Shown piece by piece: positions 1 to 5,521 of a stretch of 5,706 nucleotides of DNA. The position numbers and the translations under genes were made by a program. Source of the stretch: Verrucomicrobiales bacterium (GTDB lineage: Bacteria > Verrucomicrobiota > Verrucomicrobiia > Verrucomicrobiales > V1-33); assembly GCA_028293305.1 (NCBI GenBank), contig JAQGPD010000520.1:1-5706 (forward strand), read 5' to 3'. Each line of letters opens with the position of its first letter. Position 1 is the stretch's first letter. The notes below the pieces were generated by a model, which had not been told where the DNA came from, did not search any database, and worked only from the letters and a program-made list of their open reading frames with translations.

Positions 1-10
1 CCGGAAAACT

Positions 11-57
11 GATTCCCTGAAAACCGCTCAGAGGACTGAGCGGACTACTCTGAGCGG
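11..57 (+). repeat. Hairpin repeat element, copy A (direct)
   Basis: The copy contains a perfect stem-loop at 24-43, with 8-bp arms CCGCTCAG and CTGAGCGG and the loop AGGA. The CTGAGCGG arm is repeated once more at 50-57. By eye it matches copy C (309-355) at 43 of 47 positions, without gaps. No T-tract follows, so it is not a typical intrinsic terminator. Confidence 0.85.
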
Positions 58-111
58 CTACTCAAAGCATCGGCCTTACTTGAAGCATCAGCTGATACTT
101 TGAGCGGAAGC
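58..111. repeat. 18-bp repeat cluster 1
   Basis: Two diverged direct copies of the 18-bp unit TTACTCAAAGCATYGGCN lie at 58-75 and 76-93. A partial copy in inverted orientation follows at about 91-107, where GATACTTTGAG is the reverse complement of CTCAAAGCATC with one change. The head-to-head junction creates the perfect palindrome ATCAGCTGAT at 87-96. Confidence 0.7.
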
Positions 112-147
112 TTGACCGATTCTTAGGCAAAACCAATTCTCTGGGAA

Positions 148-183
148 CCGCGCAGAGTGGTCCGCTCAGTCCTCTGAGCGGTT
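148..183 (-). repeat. Hairpin repeat element, copy B (inverted)
   Basis: This is the same element in opposite orientation. The stem-loop at 162-181 has the same 8-bp arms with the loop TCCT, the reverse complement of AGGA. Read on the minus strand, the 36 bases match 320-355 of copy C at 35 positions. The sequence just to its left (about 135-150, with TTCTCTGGGAACCGC) matches the left flank of copy C in direct orientation. The core therefore appears inverted while its left flank is not. Confidence 0.85.
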
Positions 184-235
184 ACTCAAAGCATTGGCAT
201 TACTCAAAGCATTGGCATTACTCAAAGCATCGGCT
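182..235 (+). repeat. 18-bp tandem repeat, three copies
   Basis: The unit TTACTCAAAGCATTGGCA occurs at 182-199 and 200-217 with identical sequence. At 218-235 it recurs with two changes near its end. It abuts the inverted hairpin element copy B, just as cluster 1 abuts copy A, so the two repeat types travel together. The identical adjacent copies suggest recent slippage and possible length variation between strains. The plus-strand frame through it would read LLKALA repeats, but no start codon or supporting context is present. Confidence 0.85.
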
Positions 236-308
236 CTTTTCAACACACCGGCACATTCTCCAATGCACCGGCGGGTGCCTTGACTAGAACCGATTCTCCG
301 GGGAAGCC

Positions 309-355
309 GATTCTCTGGGAACCGCTCAGAGGACTGAGCGGACTACTCTGCGCGG
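309..355 (+). repeat. Hairpin repeat element, copy C (direct), next to the hppA stop
   Basis: The stem-loop at 322-341 (CCGCTCAG, AGGA, CTGAGCGG) is identical to that of copy A, and the whole 47-bp unit differs from copy A at 4 positions. It ends only 7 bp beyond the hppA stop codon. On the hppA transcript this hairpin would form about 20 nt after the stop and could protect the 3' end or pause polymerase. There is no U-run, so I do not call it an intrinsic terminator. Confidence 0.85.
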
Positions 356-362
356 ACGGCTC

Positions 363-2453
363 TCAGCGGCAGAAGAACAGTTCGATCATCAAAATCGCGA
401 CGATGTTGACGACTTTGATCATGGGGTTGATGGCGGGGCCGCTGGTGTCTTTGTAGGGGTCGCCGACGGTGTCGCCGGTGACGGCGGCCTTGTGGGCGTC
501 GCTGCCTTTGCCGCCGTGGTGGCCTTCCTCGATGAATTTCTTGGCGTTGTCCCAGGCGCCGCCGCTGGAGGTCATGGCGATGCCGACGAACAATCCGGTG
601 ACGATGGTGCCGACGAGCATGCCGCCGAGGGCTTTGGCGCCGAGAGCGGGGATGGCGGCGATGGCGATGACGCCGACGACCGGGAGCAGCGCGGGGAGGA
701 TCATTTCGCGGAGGGCGGCTTTGGTGACGATGTCCACGCAGGCGGCGTATTCGGGCTTCTGGGTGCCGTTCATGATGCCGGGATATTTCTCCAGCTGGCG
801 GCGGACCTCGAGGACGACGGCCCCGGCGGCTTTGCCTACGGCGCTCATGCTCCAAGCGGTGAAAAGACAAGGCAGCAGACCGCCCAGGAACATGCCGATG
901 AGGACGATCGGGTCTTTCAGGGAGAAGTCCCAGGTGTGGCCGGTTTTTTTCTCAAGTTCCAGATAGTAGCTGCCGAAAAGGACGAGGGCGGCGACGCCGG
1001 CGGAGGCGATGGCGTAGCCTTTGGTGACGGCTTTCATGGTGTTGCCCACGGCGTCCAGGCTGTCGGTGCGCTCGCGGACTTCCTCGGGCAGACCGCTCAT
1101 CACGGCGATGCCGCCGGCGTTGTCGGTGATGGGGCCGAAGGCGTCCAAAGAAATGATGATGCCGGCCATGCTCAGCATGGACATGACGGCGGTGGCGATG
1201 CCGAAGAGGTCGCCCGCCTGGTAGCTGAAGAAGATGGCGGCCACGATGCAAAGGACGGGCAGCGCGGTGGCTTTGTTCCCGACGGCGAGACCGGCGATGA
1301 TGTTGGTGGCGTGCCCGGTGCGGGAGGCCTCGGCGATGCTCCGGACGGGGCGGTAAGCCGTTGAGGTGTAATAATTTGTGATGATCACGGCCGCTCCGGT
1401 CATGAGCAGGCCGACAATGGCGGCTCCATAAATCCCGGTGGAGGTGTAGGTTTTACCGGCGATTTCCAAGGTTTCGGGCAGCAGGCCGGTGGTGGCGGGC
1501 CAGTAGAGGACGGCGGATAGAATTCCGGAAACCAGCACTCCTTCCATGAGCACGCGGTCGGCTTTGGCGCTGTTGCTGCGGAGGTTGACATACAAAATGC
1601 CGAGCACCGCGCCGATGACGGAGATGCCGCCGATCACAAACGGATAAACAATCGCGCCTTCAGCGGCCGGTCCGCCGCCGAGCTGGAGAAAACCGATCAG
1701 CAGCGCGCCGATGAGGCTGACCGCGTAGGTCTCGAAGACGTCCGCCGCCATGCCGGCGCAGTCGCCCACGTTGTCGCCCACGTTGTCGGCGATGGTGGCG
1801 GGATTGCGGGGATCGTCCTCATTCAAATTCGACTCCACTTTGCCCACGAGGTCGGCGCCGACGTCCGCGGCTTTCGTGTAAATACCGCCGCCGAGCCGGG
1901 CGAAAACGGAAATCAGGCTCGAGCCCAGCGCGAGGCCGACGAGGCTGTCGACCGCGTGCTCGATGCCGTGACCGCGCATGACATTGAAGAAAATGCCGAC
2001 GCTCAGCAGCGCCAACCCGACCACCAAAAGTCCGGTGACCGCGCCGCCGTTGAAGGCCACGCGCAGGGCCTTGGGTTCGCTCTCGGTCGCGGCCTGGGTG
2101 GTGCGGACGTTGGCGAGCACCGCGACGCGCATGCCGATGAACCCGGCGACCAGCGAGCAGACGGCTCCGACCACGAATCCGGCGGGCACGGCCATGCTTT
2201 GTTTCCAAACTGCCAGAAGCACCGTGATGATGATGGCGATAATCCCCACCGCGACGAGCTGCCGTTTCAAATAAGCCGCCGCGCCTTCCTGGATGGCTCC
2301 CGCGACCTCCGCCATGCGCTCGTTTCCGGCGGGGGCGTTTTTGATTTTGACGATCAGGAAGCCGGCGATGACGAGTCCGAAGACCCCCAGCGCGAGGGCC
2401 ATTTGGATGCCGTTGTTAAGAAGAAATTCAGACGCGGCGAAAGTGGGGGACAT
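363..2453 (-). CDS. hppA: K+-independent H+-pumping membrane pyrophosphatase
   Basis: This integral inner-membrane enzyme hydrolyses pyrophosphate and pumps protons out of the cytoplasm, recovering energy from biosynthetic PPi. The 696 residues are full length for the family and show many hydrophobic membrane spans. Active-site motifs are intact: DVGADLVGKVE (197-207), DDPRNPATIADNVGDNVGD (213-231), GPITDNAGG (440-448) and GDPYKDTSGP (664-673). The subtype signature GNTMKAVTKG (470-479) has Lys474 and Thr477 where K+-dependent enzymes carry Ala and Gly, so a K+-independent proton pump is predicted. Two conserved-motif positions differ from the common form: GGIAVM has Val451 for the usual Glu, and GNTM has Met473 for Thr. 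The start at 2453 (MSPTFAASEF) is preferred because the frame upstream, to 2519, encodes an Arg-rich stretch unlike the family. No clear Shine-Dalgarno sequence precedes it. It probably has its own promoter in 2454-2699. Confidence 0.97.
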   Translation of the reverse strand: MSPTFAASEFLLNNGIQMALALGVFGLVIAGFLIVKIKNAPAGNERMAEVAGAIQEGAAAYLKRQLVAVGIIAIIITVLLAVWKQSMAVPAGFVVGAVCSLVAGFIGMRVAVLANVRTTQAATESEPKALRVAFNGGAVTGLLVVGLALLSVGIFFNVMRGHGIEHAVDSLVGLALGSSLISVFARLGGGIYTKAADVGADLVGKVESNLNEDDPRNPATIADNVGDNVGDCAGMAADVFETYAVSLIGALLIGFLQLGGGPAAEGAIVYPFVIGGISVIGAVLGILYVNLRSNSAKADRVLMEGVLVSGILSAVLYWPATTGLLPETLEIAGKTYTSTGIYGAAIVGLLMTGAAVIITNYYTSTAYRPVRSIAEASRTGHATNIIAGLAVGNKATALPVLCIVAAIFFSYQAGDLFGIATAVMSMLSMAGIIISLDAFGPITDNAGGIAVMSGLPEEVRERTDSLDAVGNTMKAVTKGYAIASAGVAALVLFGSYYLELEKKTGHTWDFSLKDPIVLIGMFLGGLLPCLFTAWSMSAVGKAAGAVVLEVRRQLEKYPGIMNGTQKPEYAACVDIVTKAALREMILPALLPVVGVIAIAAIPALGAKALGGMLVGTIVTGLFVGIAMTSSGGAWDNAKKFIEEGHHGGKGSDAHKAAVTGDTVGDPYKDTSGPAINPMIKVVNIVAILMIELFFCR

Positions 2454-2699
2454 GGGCTGGGATGTTAAAATAAGCCGAAAACGGGAGCGCGAGTCTAGCG
2501 TGCCGACCCGGAGGCGCAAGATGCTTTTTCAGGGTGGGCGCCAGCTTTCAGTGAATTTTTGGAAAATGGGAATCGGAATCGGAATCCCATGCAGCGCTTC
2601 GGGGACTTCCCTATGCGGGGCCCTTCAGGCCCTTGATTGTCAGTGCATTGAGAGTGCCACCAGCGAAGCGGGCGGAAAGCGGTGTTCCGCTCGCGGTTT
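2454..2699. other. Intergenic spacer between the secreted-protein gene and hppA
   Basis: No gene is supported in these 246 bp. They hold the candidate hppA promoter, three tandem copies of GGAATC (2569-2586), and a short GC-rich hairpin at 2618-2632 (arms GGGCC and GGCCC, loop CTTCA). The hairpin could help end transcription of the upstream gene, but no T-tract follows on either strand, so an intrinsic terminator is not supported. Confidence 0.6.
2492..2519 (-). promoter_or_regulatory. Candidate hppA promoter
   Basis: On the minus strand, TTGCGC (2519-2514) and TAGACT (2497-2492) are separated by 16 bp. They match the sigma-70 consensus at 3 of 6 and 4 of 6 positions. Transcription would begin near 2485, giving a leader of about 30 nt before the hppA ATG. 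It lies inside the rejected N-terminal extension of the frame, which agrees with the 2453 start. This is a visual match only. Confidence 0.35.
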
Positions 2700-4118
2700 T
2701 CAGGGCTCGCGGGCCGGGGCGAGCGCCGGGTCGTCGAGGTCCAGGCGGTAGAGCACCTGATTATAATTCCAGCGCGCCGTGACTTCGGGGCGGTTGGCGA
2801 ACTCCGCCGTGTAGGTGCCTTCAAACAATAAAATCGGCGAACCGTCCGGGGTGAATTCCGGATGCAGGCGGGGATTGTAAAAAGTGTAGTTTTCGTGCGT
2901 CAACACTTTCACCGCCTTGCCCCACGGCCCGGTCGGCTGCGGCGCTTCGGCATACCACAACTCGCCGAAATCGGACGGCTTGCCATTCGCCTCCATGAAA
3001 ACCGTGACCCATTTTCCGCGATGGGCATTCCACGCGATGGACCCGGTGTGCGGCGTGACGGCGCGGCCTCCGCCGGCATTGGTCAGGGTGGCCTGCGGCG
3101 TCAGCGGCTCCCAGGTGGAGGCGTCGTCCCAAGCCTCGAAGGTCGCGGGACAGCGGAGCGTCGGGAATGGATTTCCGAAATACACCCACTCCCTGCCCTG
3201 AGGGTCTTTCCAGCGCGCGGGATGGCCGCCGGGCTCGGGGGAGCGTTTCGGGGTTTCGGCGGATTTTTTCCAAAGCACGCGGTGCTGCTGGAAGGCGGCC
3301 GTCTTATCGTCCCAAAGACAGAGTCCACTTTCATAAGCCTCCAAATAGCCCTGCACCTTGATATAAGTCGCCACCAGCCGATCCTTCCCCGTTTTGTCAG
3401 GAAGCGCGGTGTAGCCATCCAGCCAGGTCGGGCCGGCCCCGGGCATTTTGGCCACGCCGCGGGGCAGGTTTTTGGCATCGCGGAAATATTCGAACGAAAG
3501 CCCCAGCGGTGGCTCGAACGATTTCAACGGCTGCACCTCCGTCACGGCGCTGGTCATATCAAAAACACCCAGCGGATAGTGAGCGAGACTGGTGTCGCCC
3601 CAAGCCCAATACATTTTTCCGTTATAAACCGCATTCTGCACGCTGTCGGAACCCAGCACGCCGCTCTCATCCGGACCGCCCGGCAGGCCGCATTTCAGGC
3701 TTTCCGCGAACAATCCAGCCCCGGTCAGGCGGCCGAGCCGTTTGGCGATGATATCGCGTCCGACTTCAATGCGATGCGTTCCGCCGGGCTTGGGCGTGAA
3801 GCGCACGCCGCGCATGCCGAACCCATCCGCCGGCACGCTGTAGCCGGGCGAACGCAGGTCCAGCCAGGTTTCGCGGCCCATGAGTTCCGGCAGGTCGAAC
3901 GCCACGATGCCGGCGTTGTCGCTGATGAATTTCACGCCGTGCGTGGTTTTCAATTCCACCAGCGGCACCGGCCAGCCGGTCGATTTTTCAACGATCTCAA
4001 TGCGGCACGGCTCCAGCCCCGCCGCCGTGGCGAGTCCGGGAAACACCGCCGCGGCAAGGAGGCAAAAGCGAAGAAGTCCGCCGGTGGCGGAGCGGGAATC
4101 AGTCAGGAAATTGATCAT
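2700..4118 (-). CDS. Exported protein of unknown function, probable beta-propeller
   Basis: I do not recognise a named family with certainty. The N-terminus looks like a Sec signal peptide: Arg9, a hydrophobic core at about 15-32, and A-T-A at 30-32 giving likely cleavage near residue 32 or 33. Residues about 38-120 look like a small beta-sandwich of the carboxypeptidase-regulatory or CNA-B kind (GWPVPLVELKTTHGVKF, then DNAGIVAFDLPE). The remainder has repeated blade-like strands with W/Y-rich turns, such as NAVYNGKMYWAWGDTS (162-177), REWVYFGNPFP (309-319), GSIAWNAHRGKWVTVFME (359-376), FYNPRLHPEF (413-422) and NYNQVLYRLDLDDP (451-464). This resembles GH43-like or DUF4185-like propellers that bind or cut sugars, but I cannot point to catalytic residues. 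It ends 246 bp before hppA and begins 31 bp after the desaturase remnant. The start at 4118 is set by the signal peptide; no Shine-Dalgarno sequence is visible. Confidence 0.88.
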   Translation of the reverse strand: MINFLTDSRSATGGLLRFCLLAAAVFPGLATAAGLEPCRIEIVEKSTGWPVPLVELKTTHGVKFISDNAGIVAFDLPELMGRETWLDLRSPGYSVPADGFGMRGVRFTPKPGGTHRIEVGRDIIAKRLGRLTGAGLFAESLKCGLPGGPDESGVLGSDSVQNAVYNGKMYWAWGDTSLAHYPLGVFDMTSAVTEVQPLKSFEPPLGLSFEYFRDAKNLPRGVAKMPGAGPTWLDGYTALPDKTGKDRLVATYIKVQGYLEAYESGLCLWDDKTAAFQQHRVLWKKSAETPKRSPEPGGHPARWKDPQGREWVYFGNPFPTLRCPATFEAWDDASTWEPLTPQATLTNAGGGRAVTPHTGSIAWNAHRGKWVTVFMEANGKPSDFGELWYAEAPQPTGPWGKAVKVLTHENYTFYNPRLHPEFTPDGSPILLFEGTYTAEFANRPEVTARWNYNQVLYRLDLDDPALAPAREP

Positions 4119-4125
4119 GGAGAGA

Positions 4126-4153
4126 TTGATAGGTTAAAACCGGAAGTTGTCAG
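4126..4153 (-). promoter_or_regulatory. Candidate promoter for the secreted-protein gene
   Basis: On the minus strand, CTGACA (4153-4148, 5 of 6 to TTGACA) and TATCAA (4131-4126, 4 of 6 to TATAAT) are spaced by 16 bp. The -35 overlaps the stop codon of the upstream remnant ORF. The predicted start of transcription is about 4119, one base before the ATG at 4118, so the message would be essentially leaderless. This is visual evidence only. Confidence 0.4.
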
Positions 4154-4380
4154 GCTTCGGAAGCCGTCGTTTGAGTTGCGGCGGCGTTGACCGCTCCGGC
4201 GGAAGTGGTCGCCGGCCTATTGGATTTGGGAGCGGGTCGGCTCATGACTTCGCGGAAGCGGGTTTCGTAGTCGGGAAGATTCGTGCCCATGATGCGGTCC
4301 CAAATATTGAAATACAAACCGTAATTCCCTTTCAGTTTTTGAAGGGGACCCGCCACAAAAGCCGACCGCGAATCGTTCAT
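4150..4380 (-). pseudogene. C-terminal remnant of a sterol desaturase / fatty acid hydroxylase
   Basis: The 76-residue frame contains KGNYGLYFNIWDRIMGTN followed by a YETRFREV-like tail. This is the end of sterol desaturase family proteins, where the final histidine box comes just before NYG and the motif closes with FWDRxxGT. Those di-iron membrane enzymes normally have roughly 250-350 residues, several membrane spans and His-rich boxes. Here all spans and all His boxes are missing, and the residues where the last box is expected (AGPLQKLKG) contain no His. No other frame upstream restores them. Residues about 50-76 are a low-complexity Ala/Thr-rich tail. The ORF cannot be an active hydroxylase. 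It is a deletion remnant, or at most a new short peptide made from the promoter directly upstream. The homology boundary falls near 4340. Confidence 0.72.
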
Positions 4381-4385
4381 TAACC

Positions 4386-4420
4386 GTTATAATCGGGGCC
4401 GCGCCCCATGGCAACCATGG
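4386..4420 (-). promoter_or_regulatory. Strong candidate promoter with overlapping palindromes
   Basis: On the minus strand, TTGCCA (4414-4409) and TATAAC (4391-4386) are exactly 17 bp apart, each matching the sigma-70 consensus at 5 of 6 positions. The spacer holds the inverted repeat GGGGC/GCCCC, and the -35 is covered by two CCATGG palindromes (4406-4411 and 4415-4420), which could serve as an operator. Only 5 bp separate the -10 from the ATG at 4380, so a transcript would be leaderless for the remnant ORF. It could equally serve the secreted-protein gene downstream. A perfect TATAAT also lies on the plus strand at 4388-4393 but has no -35 partner. Confidence 0.5.
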
Positions 4421-4459
4421 TCATTCGCCCATGTTTCGTTGAGTGCGCTCATAAAAATG

Positions 4460-4534
4460 TCAGTCGATACAATAATCCGCAGGGTGGGAGAGCACATACT
4501 CTCCTACCAGAACGTGGGGGTTCTTTGGGTGTGC
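4460..4534 (-). other. In-frame extension of the DUF4375 gene beyond the amber codon
   Basis: Reading on from TAG gives 24 sense codons and then TGA (4462-4460), including HPKNPHVLVGEYVLSHP and a DYCID end. This fits the usual end of the family, where LDDAFY is followed by a short helix and a hydrophobic V/L-x-x-Y-V/I stretch. With the stop read as Tyr the product would be 211 residues. Possible explanations are a nonsense mutation (TAC or TAT to TAG), a sequencing error, or amber readthrough. Nothing in the sequence decides between them. Confidence 0.6.
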
Positions 4535-5095
4535 CTAAAATGCATCATCGAGCGGCTCGATCTCAGGAATCCGTTCAGTGTAGTCGGTCGGTGCGCTGTA
4601 GTAGAACTGTCGGGCCCTGCTGAAGAGCTTGAGGAATTGCTCCGCTCCAATGAAACGCAAATCAGCTTCGGTCTCGTCATCGAACTCGCCCCCACCGTTG
4701 GAGAAGAACTGTTCGTGCCCTCCATTGTCAACTTCTGCCTGTAGCCAACAAACAGTATAGATAAGTCTCCAAGGTTGGGGCATAGCGTGAAGCCTCTGGG
4801 CAGTAAGGCCCCAGTCGGCACGCCCTCGACCTGCCGTCGAAAGCACCCAGTCATAAAACAAGTCAGCAACCTTCTCGGGGCCAAGATTGGCGATCCAGCG
4901 ACGTGGAATGAGCGGCAAGCCTGCCTCTGATACTGGCGCCGTGGGGTCAACGATATGCACTTCCGTGGTGCCGAAGGCCTTATCTGGTTCCGACCGGACA
5001 TCGACGCCTTGGCTCTCCAATTGCGAGACCAAGGCCCACACGTCCAAAACGGGAGAGCCTATGCTGGGGATCTGAGTTTTACGCTTTTTTGGCAT
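4535..5095 (-). CDS. DMP19/DUF4375-family protein, ending at an internal amber codon
   Basis: The 186 residues carry the DUF4375 (DMP19-like) domain at about 100-186. The hallmark EVDNGGHEQFFSNGGG is at 121-136, then acidic ETEADLRFIGAEQFLKLFSRA (in pieces, 141-161), and the family's terminal LDDAF at 182-186. The neisserial member DMP19 is an acidic DNA mimic that binds a transcription factor. For most relatives the role is unknown, so no function is assigned here. The N-terminal 100 residues have a basic MPKKRK start and match nothing I know. The TAG stop (4537-4535) falls exactly where relatives usually read Tyr after LDDAF, and the frame stays protein-like to 4460 (see the extension). The gene therefore looks shortened by one nonsense change. 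It begins 28 bp after the toxin remnant. No strong Shine-Dalgarno sequence is present. Confidence 0.85.
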   Translation of the reverse strand: MPKKRKTQIPSIGSPVLDVWALVSQLESQGVDVRSEPDKAFGTTEVHIVDPTAPVSEAGLPLIPRRWIANLGPEKVADLFYDWVLSTAGRGRADWGLTAQRLHAMPQPWRLIYTVCWLQAEVDNGGHEQFFSNGGGEFDDETEADLRFIGAEQFLKLFSRARQFYYSAPTDYTERIPEIEPLDDAF

Positions 5096-5123
5096 CAGGA
5101 AAGGTATTTCTTGGCCTAACTCT

Positions 5124-5309
5124 TCAAGTCACGCGACGGCGAGCGGGAATCGTTGGCAATCCAAAATTATGCCGGGCTGGTTCAACCGAGGCCAGCAAGT
5201 TTTCCAGCTCGCCCCAGAATGCCGATACGACCCGCCCCGGGATTTCCGCGTAGTGCGAAGAGACCTCATGGATGTCTTTGGCAAGCTCAGGGTGTCGTAT
5301 GATTTGCAT
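5124..5309 (-). pseudogene. Truncated ParE/RelE-family toxin
   Basis: The first about 45 residues match the start of type II ParE/RelE-like toxins: MQIIRHPELAKDIHEVSSHY, then a helix with AFWGELENLLASVE and the PARHNF segment, which stands where relatives have NPxxHHF. Family members run to about 95-100 residues and continue with an LRRxNLxRFPYxxxY strand and a terminal RHxRRxP motif carrying the functional residues. Here the frame ends after 61 residues in an unrelated RRRVT tail, and the DUF4375 start codon follows 28 bp later. There is no room for the missing part. One alternative frame gives a brief CQRFP, possibly a last trace. The gene starts 3 bp after the antitoxin stop, the usual antitoxin-toxin order. 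The product is probably inactive. Confidence 0.75.
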
Positions 5310-5312
5310 CCG

Positions 5313-5518
5313 CTAACGCCCGCAAGCCTGCCAAAATTCCTCTTCGGAAAGCCCTTTGACTCTGCCGGACCGCAGTTGCTCGACCCATCGCAAAGCCTCT
5401 TCATCACTGACATAGTGCGGACGGGCATCAAGATCCGCAGGAAGTCAGGAGATAAATCCGCGCGATCAGGCAAATCCAGTTTGGATACCTCTTTCAGCAA
5501 AGCGCCGACTTGGGACAT
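5313..5518 (-). pseudogene. Frameshifted PF09720-type antitoxin (addiction module component)
   Basis: Two frames together encode a typical short antitoxin of the putative addiction module component family (TIGR02574/PF09720). The first frame gives MSQVGALLKEVSKLDLPDRA to about residue 27 (SPDFL, ending near 5438). The second, shifted by -1 from 5435, gives DLDARPHYVSDEEALRWVEQ and then LRSGRVKGLSEEEFWQACGR with TAG at 5315-5313. Restoring one base between them would give 68 residues, the normal size. The second half keeps the conserved EEALRWVEQLRSG pattern and leads straight into the toxin gene. No homopolymer lies at the break, which makes a simple sequencing slip less likely. Read as it stands, the first frame runs on into non-homologous sequence, so no functional antitoxin is expected. 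Confidence 0.8.
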
Positions 5519-5521
5519 GAA

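Larger units (their letters stand above)
1..362. repeat. Non-coding composite repeat block downstream of hppA
   Basis: I see no credible gene here. The block is a mosaic of two repeat types, listed separately: a hairpin-bearing element of about 36-47 bp in three copies, and an 18-bp unit in two clusters. Between them are smaller echoes. CCGATTCTC followed by a GGGAA-like run occurs at 290-306 and 307-321, and CACCGG occurs at 246-251 and 266-271. The block starts immediately after the hppA stop codon, so it forms the 3' untranslated or intergenic sequence of that gene. It is less GC-rich than hppA. The left edge is cut by the window, so the full extent is unknown. It could be a REP/BIME-like array, a degenerate miniature element, or a locally duplicated intergenic spacer. 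Confidence 0.75.

Noticed and set aside
58..235. CRISPR array
   Set aside because: The repeats are only 18 bp, directly abutting without unique spacers and partly inverted, and no cas gene is present.
182..284. Plus-strand reading frame through the 18-bp repeats encoding LLKALA units
   Set aside because: There is no start codon, the frame ends soon after the repeats, and the diverged copies in cluster 1 do not preserve it.
492..1364. A 290-codon plus-strand ORF opposite hppA, rich in Gly, Asp and Ala
   Set aside because: It lies wholly antisense to a certain gene and its composition is what the complement of GC-rich membrane-protein codons gives; it shows no domain pattern.
2454..2519. N-terminal extension of hppA by 22 residues
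   Set aside because: The extension is Arg/Ser-rich, is not typical of the family's N-terminus, and overlaps the candidate promoter. The start at 2453 gives a normal length.
2618..2632. Intrinsic terminator after the secreted-protein gene
   Set aside because: The stem is only 5 bp and no T-tract follows on the transcribed side.
2862..4190. A 442-codon plus-strand ORF opposite the secreted-protein gene
   Set aside because: The minus-strand frame has a signal peptide and protein-like strands, while this frame is His/Arg/Ala-rich shadow sequence without recognisable motifs.
4388..4393. Perfect TATAAT on the plus strand as a rightward promoter
   Set aside because: No -35 element is found at a suitable distance and no plus-strand gene follows.
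4439..4744. A 101-codon plus-strand ORF opposite the DUF4375 gene
   Set aside because: It is antisense to a gene with a clear family motif and has no recognisable features of its own.
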